From NCBI GenBank assembly GCA_016234485.1, contig JACRBL010000067.1, positions 1-64,000 of the forward strand: 64,000 bases of DNA, given 5' to 3'. How positions within the stretch are numbered: position 1 is the stretch's first letter; the number at the start of each line of letters is the position of its first letter. The notes below the pieces were generated by a model. That model was not told where the DNA came from, did no database searches, and worked only from the letters and a program-made list of their open reading frames with translations. The position numbers and the translations under genes are program-made. Positions 25,343-34,339 of the stretch are shown here, piece after piece. Origin of the DNA: Chloroflexota bacterium (GTDB lineage Bacteria; Chloroflexota; Anaerolineae; Anaerolineales; Villigracilaceae).

Positions 25343-26500
25343 ATGCTCAAACAATCCAATGCAATCACAGAAGAACTGATCGAATGGCGGCGCGACTTTC
25401 ACATGCACCCTGAAACGGGATTCGATACGCATCGAACCTCGGCCAAGGTCGCGGAGGAACTCGAGAAGATGGGCTATCGCGTCACGCGCGGCGTCGGCAA
25501 GACGGGCGTGGTGGCGGAGATCGGCGAGGGCAGTCCCGTCGTCGCGATCCGCGCCGATATGGACGCGCTGCCCATCCTCGAAGCCAACCAGACCGATTAC
25601 GCCTCGCAGATTCAAGGCAAGATGCACGCCTGCGGACATGATTCGCACACTTCGATGGCGTTGGGCGCGGCGCACCTGCTCACGAAGGAAAAATTCAACG
25701 GGCGCATCCGCTTCCTCTTCCAACCGTCCGAGGAGACCGCCGACGACGAGGGCAAGAGCGGCGCGATGCGCATGGCCGAAGACGGTTGCATGAAAGACGT
25801 GGACTACGTCATTGCACAACACGTGGACCCCAGCGCGCCCGTCGGGCAGATCGGCATCAGCTCGGGGCCTGCATCCGCGGGTGTGGACTCGTGGTTCGCG
25901 GAGATCCGCGGCGTCGGTGGGCATGGCGCGTACCCGAACAAGACCATTGACCCGTTCGTGCTGGCCGCGCACGTGATCATGGCGTTGAACACCATCGTCT
26001 CGCGTCGCGTGGATCCGTTCGCGCCTGCGGTGGTCAGCATCGGTTCATTTCATGGAGGCTTCACCGAAAACGTGATCCCCGAAAGCGTGAAGATCACAGG
26101 CACGTTGCGGTTCATGGATCTAACCGTCCACAAGGAATTGCGCGCGGAACTCCATCGCGCCTTTGAAGTGGCGCGTACGCTTGGCGGCGATTACACGCTC
26201 AAATTCGACTATGGCGGCCCGCCCATGATCAACGACGTGCACGTCTCGGCCATGATCGAAGAGGTGGGCGTGGACTTGCTGGGGCGGGAGAACGTCCACG
26301 AGTTGCACAAAAGCATGGGCGCGGAAGACTTCGGCGCGTTCATGGAACATGCCCCTGGCGCGATGTACACGCTCGGCACGTGCGGAGGAGAAGAAACGGG
26401 GTTCGCGCTCCACCATCCGCGCTTCGATATTGACGAGCGCGCGATGCCGTTTGGAACGGCGATTCTCGTGGAGACGGCGCTGAGATTCTTAAGAGCGTAG
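25343..26500 (+). CDS. M20 family amidohydrolase (N-acyl-amino acid/hippurate hydrolase type)
   Basis: 385 residues, a standard length. Metal-site motifs are visible in order: RRDFHMHPETGFDTHRT (about 16-32), RADMDALPILEAN (about 70-82), HACGHDSHTSMALGAAHLL (about 94-112), the QPSEETADDEGKSGAMRMAEDG glutamate (about 127-148) and a late HKSMGAEDFGAFME segment (about 320-333). Such enzymes are cytosolic and remove acyl groups from amino acids or small amides. Its place between methyltransferase 3 and the methyl-THF enzyme suggests it trims a methylated or acylated precursor before demethylation; this is inference. Confidence 0.92.
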   Translation: MLKQSNAITEELIEWRRDFHMHPETGFDTHRTSAKVAEELEKMGYRVTRGVGKTGVVAEIGEGSPVVAIRADMDALPILEANQTDYASQIQGKMHACGHDSHTSMALGAAHLLTKEKFNGRIRFLFQPSEETADDEGKSGAMRMAEDGCMKDVDYVIAQHVDPSAPVGQIGISSGPASAGVDSWFAEIRGVGGHGAYPNKTIDPFVLAAHVIMALNTIVSRRVDPFAPAVVSIGSFHGGFTENVIPESVKITGTLRFMDLTVHKELRAELHRAFEVARTLGGDYTLKFDYGGPPMINDVHVSAMIEEVGVDLLGRENVHELHKSMGAEDFGAFMEHAPGAMYTLGTCGGEETGFALHHPRFDIDERAMPFGTAILVETALRFLRA

Positions 26501-26527
26501 ACAGGTACAAACATCTCGCGCCATGTA

Positions 26528-26608
26528 AAACACAAAACGGAATACGCAACACGAAATACGCAGTACGAACTACAAGACCACGTAACTATCAAACTACAAA
26601 ACCATCGG
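26528..26608. repeat. AATACGCA/ACTATCAA heptamer array
   Basis: Units GGAATACGCAACACG, AAATACGCAGTACG and ACTATCAAACTACAAAACC with 7-base phasing fill the gap up to the GGAGGG ribosome-binding site of the next gene. Confidence 0.65.
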
Positions 26609-26617
26609 AGGGCACAC

Positions 26618-27487
26618 ATGCACACGATACTCAAAGGCAAAGGCAAGGATGTCGTCATCGGCATTGACAAACCGTTCGTGATGATCGGCGAGAAGATCAA
26701 CCCGACGGGCAACAAGAAACTGGCGGCCGCGTTGAAAGAAGGGAGTTACGATTTCGCGCTCGAGCTCGCAAAACGGCAGATCGCCTGGGGAGCGGAAGTG
26801 TTGGACGTCAACGTCGGCGTGCCGATGATAGACGAGGTGGAGGCGGTTAAAAAGATCGTGGAACTGCTCGTCGCCAACGTGGACGCGCCGCTTTGCATCG
26901 ACTCGAACAGTCCGCAGGTGCTGGAAGCGGGACTCAAAGCCACGCCCGGCAAGCCGCTGGTCAACTCTGTCAGCGCGGAGGAAAAGTCGTTGAGCGCGAT
27001 CCTGCCCATCGTCAAGGATCGAGGCGCCGCGGTCATCGGTCTCACCATCGCGGACGGCGGAATCCCCAAGACGCCCGAAGAGCGCGTGGCGATGGCGGGG
27101 AAGATCATCGAGCGCGCCGCGCAGATCGGCATCCCGATCGAAGATATCATCATTGACCCGCTGGTAATGACCGTCGGCTCAGATAGCAAGGCCGCGCAGG
27201 TCACGATCCAGACCATCGAGATTTTGCGCCGCGAGTTCGGCGTGAACATCAACCTGGGCGCGAGCAACGTCTCGTTTGGCCTGCCCGACCGCCAGACCGC
27301 CAACCAGACATTTTTAGCGATGGCGATACAGACGGGCGCGACCTGCTCGATCACCGACCCGATCAAACTCGGACAAACCATCCGCGCCGCCGATCTTCTA
27401 CTCGGCAAAGACGATTTCGCCATGCGCTACATCAAATACTTCCGCGCCGCGGAGAAGTTGAAGGAAGCGGATGCGGTGAAGGCGTAA
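26618..27487 (+). CDS. Methyltetrahydrofolate:corrinoid methyltransferase (pterin-binding domain)
   Basis: 289 residues folding as a dihydropteroate-synthase-like TIM barrel. Diagnostic pieces are MIGEKINPTGNKKL (about 22-35), GAEVLDVNVGVP (about 58-69), LCIDSNSPQVLEAGL (about 90-104), KPLVNSVSAEE (about 109-119), the DPLVMTVGSD loop (about 180-189) and LGASNVSFGLPDR (about 213-225). It corresponds to AcsE/MtgA-type enzymes that pass the methyl group from methyl-Co(III) corrinoid to THF, making methyl-THF. This completes the route from amine to one-carbon pool started by the MttB proteins and the corrinoid protein. GGAGG precedes the ATG. Confidence 0.93.
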   Translation: MHTILKGKGKDVVIGIDKPFVMIGEKINPTGNKKLAAALKEGSYDFALELAKRQIAWGAEVLDVNVGVPMIDEVEAVKKIVELLVANVDAPLCIDSNSPQVLEAGLKATPGKPLVNSVSAEEKSLSAILPIVKDRGAAVIGLTIADGGIPKTPEERVAMAGKIIERAAQIGIPIEDIIIDPLVMTVGSDSKAAQVTIQTIEILRREFGVNINLGASNVSFGLPDRQTANQTFLAMAIQTGATCSITDPIKLGQTIRAADLLLGKDDFAMRYIKYFRAAEKLKEADAVKA

Positions 27488-27489
27488 GG

Positions 27490-27564
27490 CCTGTTGCGTA
27501 TTTCGTACTGCGTATTGCTTAACGAGAGATTGGGGCGTTACGCAATACGCAGTACCCAGTAATT
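27490..27564. repeat. GCGTATT/ACGCAAT inverted heptamer array
   Basis: GCGTATT, TCGTACT, GCGTATT on the left and ACGCAAT, ACGCAGT, ACCCAGT on the right, able to fold back. Confidence 0.7.
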
Positions 27565-27582
27565 TAAAGGTATCCTCTATTC

Positions 27583-29430
27583 ATGCAAACTTTCCACCTC
27601 GACCTCCAACCCATCGGCAAACGCATTGACGTGCCAGAGGGGACAAATCTTCTCGACGCCTGCCAGCAGGCGGGCGTGGAGCTTGTCGCGGTTTGCGGCG
27701 GCGCGGGCGTATGCGGGACTTGTCGCGTGCGCCTGCTCAAAGGCAAACTGACCGACTACTCTATGACCGAACTCGATGAACTGTCCGACGAAGAGCGCGC
27801 CGCGGGACTCCGTCAGGCCTGCCAGGTGGAAGTCTTGTCGGATATCGTTATCGAGATCCCGCCCGAGTCTTTGAGCGCGCCGCAACGTCTCTCTATCGAG
27901 GGGCGCGAAGCCGACTTCGAGTGGGAACGCTCCATCATCGAAGCCTACGACCTCAAAGTGGAACCCGCCACGTTAACCGACTTGCGTCCAGACACAACTC
28001 GAATCCTCGACGCTCTCAAATCCCGGCCGACGGAGGTCGGCTTCGCAACCGTTGCGGCGACTTCAGTCGCCTTTGATTCCGAAGCCGTCAAATCCCTCGC
28101 GCCCCTCCTCCGCAACAACGACTGGCGCGTGCGCGTCGTGCTCCGTAATGAGAGGGAAGTGGTCGCGATCCTCCCGCCCGAGCGGCGCGTCTACGGGCTG
28201 GCGGTGGACATCGGCACGACCAAAGTCGCCGCGTATCTCGTGGACATGGAAACGGGCGAGACGGTCGCGAAGTCAGGCGCGATGAATCCGCAGATCGCCT
28301 ACGGCGAAGACATCATCAGCCGCATCCGTTGCATCAACGATCATCCCAATGATGGGCTGAAAACGTTGCAGGGACGTATCATCGAAACGCTCAACAACCT
28401 CATCGTGGAATTGAGCGTGGAAGCCAAGGTCAAGCGCGAGCAGATCGTCGAAGCGGTCATCGTCGGTAACACGGCCATGCACCACATCTTCGCGGGTCTG
28501 CCCGTGAAGCAACTCGGCGACTCGCCATACATGGCGACCGTGGGCGAAGCGATCAGCATCAAGGCGCGCGACGTGGGACTGAAACTCGCGGCGGGCGGGA
28601 CCGTCTACCTGCCGCCCAACATCGCGGGCTTCGTCGGCGCCGACCACGTGGCCATGCTCGTCGGCGCGGGGTTGTTCAAAGTGGACGAGACCATCGTCGC
28701 GCTCGACATCGGCACGAACACCGAACTCAGCCTCTTCCACAAAGGCCGCCATTGGACGTGCTCCTGCCCGTCGGGGCCAGCCTTCGAAGGCGCGCACATC
28801 GAAGACGGAATGCGCGCCGCCCCAGGCGCGGTGGAACGCGTTCGCATCGAAGGGGACGAGGTGAAGGTCCACACCATCGGTAATGCCGACGCGGTGGGCA
28901 TCTGCGGCTCGGGCGTGCTGGACGCGATCGCCGAATGTCAGAAAGCGGGACTGCTCACCCCCAAAGGCGGATTCACAGGGACGCATCCTCGACTGCGCGG
29001 CTCGGGCAGCGCGGCCGAATTTGTGCTGGTGCCCGCCTCCAAGTCCAAGACGGGACGCGACGTGCGGATGACGCGCAAGGACGTCAACGAGATCCAACTC
29101 GCCAAGGGAGCCGTCCGCGCGGGCGCAGAAGCCCTGCTCGATGTGGCAGGCATCAAGGCGGCAGAACTGGATCAGGTCATTCTGGCAGGCGCGTTCGGAA
29201 CCTATCTCGACCTGGACAGCGCCATCGCCATCGGCATGGTGCCGCGCACGGAACGATCGCGCTACCAGCAGATCGGCAACGCGGCAGGGACGGGCGCACG
29301 CCGCATGTTGGTCTCGCGCGAGCAACGCGAGATCGCCGAGACAATCGCCCGAGACGTGGAGTTTGTGGAGCTCGCCAAACATCCGACGTTCACGAAAATT
29401 TACTCGCAGGCGTTGTTGCTACAGGGGTAG
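27583..29430 (+). CDS. Corrinoid-activating ferredoxin/ASKHA ATPase (RACo-like)
   Basis: 615 residues. Residues 1-90 are a plant-type [2Fe-2S] ferredoxin with Cys38, Cys44, Cys47 and Cys80 (CGGAGVCGTC). A linker to about 200 is followed by a DUF4445/ASKHA domain with phosphate loops GLAVDIGTTKVAAYLVD (about 205-221) and IVALDIGTNTELSLF (about 370-384), and AGAFGTYLD (about 537-545). Such proteins use ATP to re-reduce inactive Co(II) corrinoid to Co(I). Its presence makes the corrinoid pathway here self-sufficient for reactivation. Residues about 145-175 include a small palindromic stretch in the DNA, but the frame is intact. Confidence 0.94.
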   Translation: MQTFHLDLQPIGKRIDVPEGTNLLDACQQAGVELVAVCGGAGVCGTCRVRLLKGKLTDYSMTELDELSDEERAAGLRQACQVEVLSDIVIEIPPESLSAPQRLSIEGREADFEWERSIIEAYDLKVEPATLTDLRPDTTRILDALKSRPTEVGFATVAATSVAFDSEAVKSLAPLLRNNDWRVRVVLRNEREVVAILPPERRVYGLAVDIGTTKVAAYLVDMETGETVAKSGAMNPQIAYGEDIISRIRCINDHPNDGLKTLQGRIIETLNNLIVELSVEAKVKREQIVEAVIVGNTAMHHIFAGLPVKQLGDSPYMATVGEAISIKARDVGLKLAAGGTVYLPPNIAGFVGADHVAMLVGAGLFKVDETIVALDIGTNTELSLFHKGRHWTCSCPSGPAFEGAHIEDGMRAAPGAVERVRIEGDEVKVHTIGNADAVGICGSGVLDAIAECQKAGLLTPKGGFTGTHPRLRGSGSAAEFVLVPASKSKTGRDVRMTRKDVNEIQLAKGAVRAGAEALLDVAGIKAAELDQVILAGAFGTYLDLDSAIAIGMVPRTERSRYQQIGNAAGTGARRMLVSREQREIAETIARDVEFVELAKHPTFTKIYSQALLLQG

Positions 29431-29491
29431 TTTATCGGGATGTTGCGTATTTCCTATTTCGTGTTGCGTGACTCATCTTTAGGAGTATCGT

Positions 29492-30616
29492 ATGACCACC
29501 TTCGTTCATTCCACCCAATCGTACCTGCAAGGCTCGCGCACGTTACCGCGCGAGCGTTTTGTTTCCGAAGAAAATTTCGCGCGCGAGCAGAAACGCATCT
29601 TCGGCCAGAGTTGGCTGTGCGTCGGGCGCGCTGAGCAAATCCCGAACGCAGGCGATTATTTTGTATTCAATAGTGGCGCGGAAAGCCTCATCATCCTTCG
29701 CGACAGGCAAAATGTAATCAACGCGCATTTCAATGTCTGCCGCCATCGCGGGACGCGCGTCTGCGAAGAGGCCAGCGGAAAATTTCGCGGCTCGATCCAG
29801 TGTCCCTACCACGCGTGGACGTACGACCTGCAAGGCAACCTGATCGGCGCGCCCAATATGGACAAGGTGGAGAATTTTCAAAAAGAGAATAATCCCCTGC
29901 ACCGCGCCGCGTTGCGCGAGTGGGAAGGATTTCTCTTCGTCAATCTTTCGTCCGCGCCAGAGCCATTCGAGCGGGTCTTCGCGCCCCTGCTCGGAAAATT
30001 CAGCGAATGGCAAATCGCGAATCTACGTTCGGCGCGCCGCATCGAATATCACGTGCACGCCAATTGGAAACTCATCGTCCAGAATTATTCCGAGTGCAAT
30101 CACTGCGCGCTTGTCCACCCCGAACTCGTCAAAAAATCTCCGCCCACCAGCGGCCACAATGACCTCACCGCAGGTCCCTTCCTCGGCGGCTACATGGAAC
30201 TCGATCACGCCGTCGGGAGCATGACGATGACAGGACGAATTAGCGCGCCGCCGATTCCCAGCCTCAGCGGCGAGAATCTCAACCGCGTCTACTACTACTC
30301 GATCTTTCCCAACATGCTCCTGAGCCTGCACCCCGACTATGTGATGTACCACACGCTGACGCCGCTCTCCCCCTCCGCCTCACGCGTGACTTGCGATTGG
30401 CTCTTCCATCCGGACGCATTCGCGCGTCCCGATTTCCATCCCGAAGACGCCGTTGATTTCTGGGACATGACCAACCGCCAGGATTGGCATGTCTGCGAAA
30501 TATCGCAACTGGGCATTCAGTCGCGGGTATACCAGCCCTCGCCCTACGCGCCAAACGAGTCCCTGCCCGCGGCCTTCGATCGGGAATATCTGCTGGCAAT
30601 GGAAACAGATCGTTAA
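29492..30616 (+). CDS. Rieske oxygenase alpha subunit, quaternary-amine type
   Basis: 374 residues. The Rieske [2Fe-2S] site is Cys83/His85 (CRHRG) and Cys104/His107 (CPYHAW). The mononuclear iron site shows His204 and His209 in NYSECNHCALVHP. The bridging position is Glu201, where most ring hydroxylases have Asp; Glu is known from carnitine oxygenase CntA. The length and the adjacent methyltransferases suggest a glycine-betaine or carnitine-like substrate (GbcA/CntA group), giving oxidative N-demethylation. No reductase gene (GbcB/CntB type) adjoins it. AGGAG precedes the ATG. The specific substrate is inferred from context. Confidence 0.85.
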   Translation: MTTFVHSTQSYLQGSRTLPRERFVSEENFAREQKRIFGQSWLCVGRAEQIPNAGDYFVFNSGAESLIILRDRQNVINAHFNVCRHRGTRVCEEASGKFRGSIQCPYHAWTYDLQGNLIGAPNMDKVENFQKENNPLHRAALREWEGFLFVNLSSAPEPFERVFAPLLGKFSEWQIANLRSARRIEYHVHANWKLIVQNYSECNHCALVHPELVKKSPPTSGHNDLTAGPFLGGYMELDHAVGSMTMTGRISAPPIPSLSGENLNRVYYYSIFPNMLLSLHPDYVMYHTLTPLSPSASRVTCDWLFHPDAFARPDFHPEDAVDFWDMTNRQDWHVCEISQLGIQSRVYQPSPYAPNESLPAAFDREYLLAMETDR

Positions 30617-30688
30617 TCCACAAAGTTTTTCATACTTGCCTTTCGGCGCAATTCATCCTAGAATAAAGCATACCAAGGAGATGAAACC

Positions 30689-32617
30689 ATGGCGGCAAAA
30701 AAAGATAAGTTCGACGAATTGGCTGAGCGGGAACTACTTTCTGAAATCATTCTCACCATCAAAAACGGGGACGACGACGCCCGCAGGGTTGTCATTTACG
30801 AAAAGATGAAACTTATCGCGGATAAAAAGAAACTGCGCGATGAGTTGATCAAATTGCTAAATTTTGGCTTGACGGAACAGGAGGAAAAATCGCGCAAGAA
30901 AAAAACGGATGACCTGGAAGAAGAGACCAGCGCCATTCACTCTGAAATTCGCAGTTGGGGGACGTCAGCCATCGCGCACTTGTCCAAATTGATAAAAACC
31001 AGCGATAAACTCTCCCGCCAGGCGGTGATCAAATGCCTGATGCGCGAGACCGAACCGACTTCTCGGTATTGGATGTTGCTGGCCGCGTACGAGATGGATA
31101 CGCCGCTCGCCGAACTCAAGCCTGTGGTGTACAGCATTGCCCAAAAGTATCGCGACGCCATTTCCAACAAAAAATACGACCTGATGTACGAAAGCCCCGA
31201 CGAGGGCAACGACCGCGTCGCGCCGCTGGCAATCGCCATTCAGGCTCGGTGGGGCGACGCAGGCGCGGTGGAATGCCTGAATACTTTGATGAGAAGCGGG
31301 ATATTTGGCCCCATGTGGTCCACCTGCCGCGCGCTGGAAGTGGTTGGCGTGCGGGATATGCTCAGCACCCTCACGGAAGTTGCCTCAGACAGGCGCACCT
31401 GGCCTGACATCCGCAATCGTTGCATTATTGCGATTGGCGCGATTGAAAGTCCTGCCGCGGCTCACGCATTAAGCGGAATTTTGGGGATTGAACGCGACCC
31501 AATCCTGAGGGAATCTGTCATTCAGGGTTTGGTCAATTTGGGAACCATACAAAGCGTTCGCACTTTGATCGAAAAATCATCCAAAAAAGAAAAATCATCC
31601 TACTCAATTGCCGATAGCATGCTTCCCGCTCTGCTGGACGAGAATGCCCAGATCCGTCATCGCGCCGCGGAGGCCTTGTTAAAAGTGGTCGGCGAATTGA
31701 TTGACGACGAGCAGGATGACGAGAAAAAGAAAATCGCGGACGAAAACGCGCGAAAAGGCGCAAGCGAAAAGATCGTGGCTGAGTTACTCAAAGAAAAAGT
31801 AGACGCTAAGGATGGAGTTCCGAAACTCGTGGATGCATTACGCGCGGTGGATCCGCCGGAGGCGAACATCGCGTCAACCGTCCTCAACCGCTACCTGTTC
31901 GACGAGGACCTTTCCATCAAACAGCGCGCCCAACACGCACTCAGACTACTTGGCGGTGAACGGGCCGTCCAAACACTGGCAAGCCAACGGTCTGAAGTTT
32001 TGGCGGCGTATAATAACCTGCTCACGAAAGCCGACGAACCCATCCAAAAGCTTTTTGAGGAGACCATGGCACAGGCGCGCCAGAGTTTCCTCATCAGCCA
32101 GATCATGAGTATCGTAGTCTTTGTAGTCGGTATTGGAGCAATCATCACGGGTTTGTGGTTTGCCTTCACAGGCGAGGCGGGGACAACGGAATCCATCTTC
32201 GGCGCAGGGACCACCATCATCGGCGTGATCGCGGTCCTGCTGGACCTGATGGTGCGCGACCCGCACAAGCGCGTCCAGGAAGCGACGAGCGTCCTCCTGC
32301 GCATCAAGGTCATCTTCCTCGGCTATCTGCGCCAAATCCACCAGATCGACGCGACCTTCAAACACGAGTTCATCGAAGGCGGGGCGGACTTCGGCCAGAA
32401 GGACGCGGAACAGACCACCCGTCTCATCAACGAGGTGATGAACACGACCATGACCTCCATCGGCCAGAATCTGCCCATCCGCAAGACCGAACAACTCGCG
32501 GTGGATGAGACGCTGAAAAAATGGAAAGAGTCGCTCAAGCCCATAGTGGAAGCGGCGAAAGAAAACAACGCCAAAAAAGAGGCGGAAGAAAAAGGGGCAA
32601 ACGAGGGACAGGGTTAA
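30689..32617 (+). CDS. HEAT-repeat protein with two membrane helices
   Basis: 642 residues. Residues about 20-450 are helical repeats of HEAT type with many charged residues (for example SPAAAHALSGILGIERDPILRESVIQGLVNLG and DENAQIRHRAAEALLKVVG). Two membrane helices lie at about 471-493 and 503-525 with a short Gly/Thr loop between. A soluble C-terminal part follows (RDPHKRVQEATSVLLRIKVIFLGYLRQIHQID), then a coiled, Lys/Glu-rich tail. The helix pair and following segment recall the TRADD-N-associated two-helix module of bacterial conflict proteins, but I could not confirm this. AAGGAG precedes the ATG. It is closed by its own terminator and has no clear partner gene. Confidence 0.75.
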   Translation: MAAKKDKFDELAERELLSEIILTIKNGDDDARRVVIYEKMKLIADKKKLRDELIKLLNFGLTEQEEKSRKKKTDDLEEETSAIHSEIRSWGTSAIAHLSKLIKTSDKLSRQAVIKCLMRETEPTSRYWMLLAAYEMDTPLAELKPVVYSIAQKYRDAISNKKYDLMYESPDEGNDRVAPLAIAIQARWGDAGAVECLNTLMRSGIFGPMWSTCRALEVVGVRDMLSTLTEVASDRRTWPDIRNRCIIAIGAIESPAAAHALSGILGIERDPILRESVIQGLVNLGTIQSVRTLIEKSSKKEKSSYSIADSMLPALLDENAQIRHRAAEALLKVVGELIDDEQDDEKKKIADENARKGASEKIVAELLKEKVDAKDGVPKLVDALRAVDPPEANIASTVLNRYLFDEDLSIKQRAQHALRLLGGERAVQTLASQRSEVLAAYNNLLTKADEPIQKLFEETMAQARQSFLISQIMSIVVFVVGIGAIITGLWFAFTGEAGTTESIFGAGTTIIGVIAVLLDLMVRDPHKRVQEATSVLLRIKVIFLGYLRQIHQIDATFKHEFIEGGADFGQKDAEQTTRLINEVMNTTMTSIGQNLPIRKTEQLAVDETLKKWKESLKPIVEAAKENNAKKEAEEKGANEGQG

Positions 32618-32659
32618 GACAATTCCGCGCGACGATTGAGGTGGCAAGAGTGTTGAATC

Positions 32660-32693
32660 AGATGACGCTGGCGCGATCGTCAGCGTCATCTTT
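32660..32693 (+). terminator. Intrinsic terminator after the HEAT gene
   Basis: AGATGACGCTG (32660-32670) pairs with CAGCGTCATCT (32681-32691), followed by TT. Confidence 0.7.
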
Positions 32694-32722
32694 CCAAATT
32701 ATGCAACGCCAAAGGAGAAACC

Positions 32723-34153
32723 ATGCAAGCTGGAATTCGAAGATCGCACGTTGCGGCTGTCATTCTGCTCGTTGTCATGGCAGTCGGCTTGGTCGCAAGG
32801 CCAGAGCCTTTCAAAGAGTTGGCGCTGGAAATGCAGTTCGAGGGACACGCCAGAATTCGCGAAGGCGGCGCTGGCGGGCCGATCAACGTCTCGCCGCAGC
32901 AGCCCGCGTCCGTCCCGCCCACCGCGCCGACAGGCTTCACGCCCCAGACGCGTCTCGGCTTCCCCGTGGATAACGAGTGGGAGCCTGCCATCGCCGCGGA
33001 TCGCTTCGGTCATGTCTACATGCTCTACGCCCAATACACGGGCGTGCCAGGCTGTCCCAATTGTGCGAATCCATCACAGATCATTCAGATCAGCGCCGAC
33101 CACGGCGCGACGTGGGGCTCGCCCACTGTCATCTATCAGGATGGCGCGCTCGCGGGCGGGCAATGGGATTCGCAGATCTCGGTGGATCCCGTGGACGGGC
33201 GCACCGTTTACGCTTCGTGGATGCAAAACAACAAGAGCGACATCATCGTCGCCAAGTCCGTGGATTTCGGCGCGACGTGGACGTACGTCACCGCGGACGC
33301 GACCAACGCTGGCACCGACAAGCCCATCCTTGCCGTGCGCGGGCAGGACGTGTACGTGGTCTACAATCACGCGCAAACCATCTGGTCGGCCAACTCGCAC
33401 GACGGCGGGCAGACCTTCACCGAAGTGAAGGTGAACCAAAACGGCAAACTCGGCTGGTCGCTGGCGGGCGGCGGCACGGTCACGCCGAATGGGGAGGTCT
33501 TCTTCGCCTGGGCTGGCTATGAAGGGAGCGGCGGCGCGAAAGCCAACGTGAATCTCTACATCAGCAAATCCACCAATGGCGGCGCGACGTGGACAACCAA
33601 AATGATAGACACATCCAAGTCGCCGCCCGATTGCTCCGCCTACGTTTGCGGCTGGGCCTACCTCGGCGCGCAGATTGTGATGACATCGGACGATGCTGGC
33701 AATATCTACGCGTTGTGGAATGCAGGCTCGGTGGCGAAAGGCCCCGAACGCATCTACTTTGCCAAATCCACCGATGGCGGCGTCACCTGGAGCGCGAAGC
33801 AGGATGTATCCACCGCGCCCGCGGGGACGCATCACAACTTCCCCGCGATTGCCGCGACAGGCAACGGGGATGTCCGCATCTCGTGGATGGACGCCCGCGC
33901 CGCGAACGGCGGCATGGACAAGTGGAACGTCTACTACCGCTCCTCGACCAATGGCGGCTCTTCCTGGACCTCGGAGGTGGACCTCTCCACCTTCGTCAGC
34001 GGCATCCCCTACATCTTCACCGACGGCTTCCGCTTCCCCTTCGGCGATTACTACGAAATGGACATTGACGAACAAGGCACAGCCCACCTCATCTTCGGCA
34101 TCGGCTACAACTACGACTCGCCTGGTTCGATCTGGTATGTGAAAGGCAAATAA
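32723..34153 (+). CDS. Secreted sialidase-like beta-propeller protein (Asp-box repeats)
   Basis: 476 residues with an N-terminal signal/anchor (about 8-27). At least six Asp-box motifs of the form S-x-D/N-x-G-x-T-W are seen: SADHGATW, SVDFGATW, SHDGGQTF, STNGGATW, STDGGVTW, STNGGSSW, spaced as in a six-bladed sialidase-type propeller. The classical arginine triad and the FRIP motif of true sialidases are not evident, so glycosidase activity is uncertain. The family includes many exported exo-glycosidase-like or binding proteins of Anaerolineae. GGAG precedes the ATG. It ends at a symmetrical terminator. Confidence 0.85.
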   Translation: MQAGIRRSHVAAVILLVVMAVGLVARPEPFKELALEMQFEGHARIREGGAGGPINVSPQQPASVPPTAPTGFTPQTRLGFPVDNEWEPAIAADRFGHVYMLYAQYTGVPGCPNCANPSQIIQISADHGATWGSPTVIYQDGALAGGQWDSQISVDPVDGRTVYASWMQNNKSDIIVAKSVDFGATWTYVTADATNAGTDKPILAVRGQDVYVVYNHAQTIWSANSHDGGQTFTEVKVNQNGKLGWSLAGGGTVTPNGEVFFAWAGYEGSGGAKANVNLYISKSTNGGATWTTKMIDTSKSPPDCSAYVCGWAYLGAQIVMTSDDAGNIYALWNAGSVAKGPERIYFAKSTDGGVTWSAKQDVSTAPAGTHHNFPAIAATGNGDVRISWMDARAANGGMDKWNVYYRSSTNGGSSWTSEVDLSTFVSGIPYIFTDGFRFPFGDYYEMDIDEQGTAHLIFGIGYNYDSPGSIWYVKGK

Positions 34154-34164
34154 GTCAAATCAAA

Positions 34165-34191
34165 AACCAGGTTTCTTCGAGAAACCTGGTT
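34165..34191. terminator. Bidirectional terminator next to tRNA-His
   Basis: AACCAGGTTTCT (34165-34176) pairs with AGAAACCTGGTT (34180-34191) over a 3-base loop. It separates the sialidase-like gene from the oncoming hisS-GNAT-tRNA unit. Confidence 0.75.
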
Positions 34192-34202
34192 CTTGATTCT
34201 TG

Positions 34203-34275
34203 GGAGCCTGATGGGTTTCGAACCCACAACATCCACATCCACAGTGTGGCGCTCTGCCATTGAGCTACAGGCTCC
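34203..34275 (-). tRNA. tRNA-His (anticodon GTG)
   Basis: Read on the minus strand: an encoded G at position -1 (base 34275), acceptor GAGCCTG/CAGGCTC, TA, the D-arm GCTCAATGGCAGAGC, anticodon stem CCACA/TGTGG around CTGTGGA (anticodon GTG), a T-arm GTGGG-TTCGAAA-CCCAT and discriminator C73. The encoded G-1 and C73 are the identity elements of tRNA-His. CCA is not encoded. Confidence 0.95.
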
Positions 34276-34339
34276 GTGTTGCCTGTCCCGTTGAGTTTTC
34301 GGGGAGCGGGCAATATTTTATCACAAAAATTTCGGGCGC

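Noticed and set aside
30689..32617. Part of the methyltransferase operon
   Set aside because: It follows the Rieske gene by 72 bases, but has its own ribosome-binding site and terminator and no functional link, so I treat it separately.
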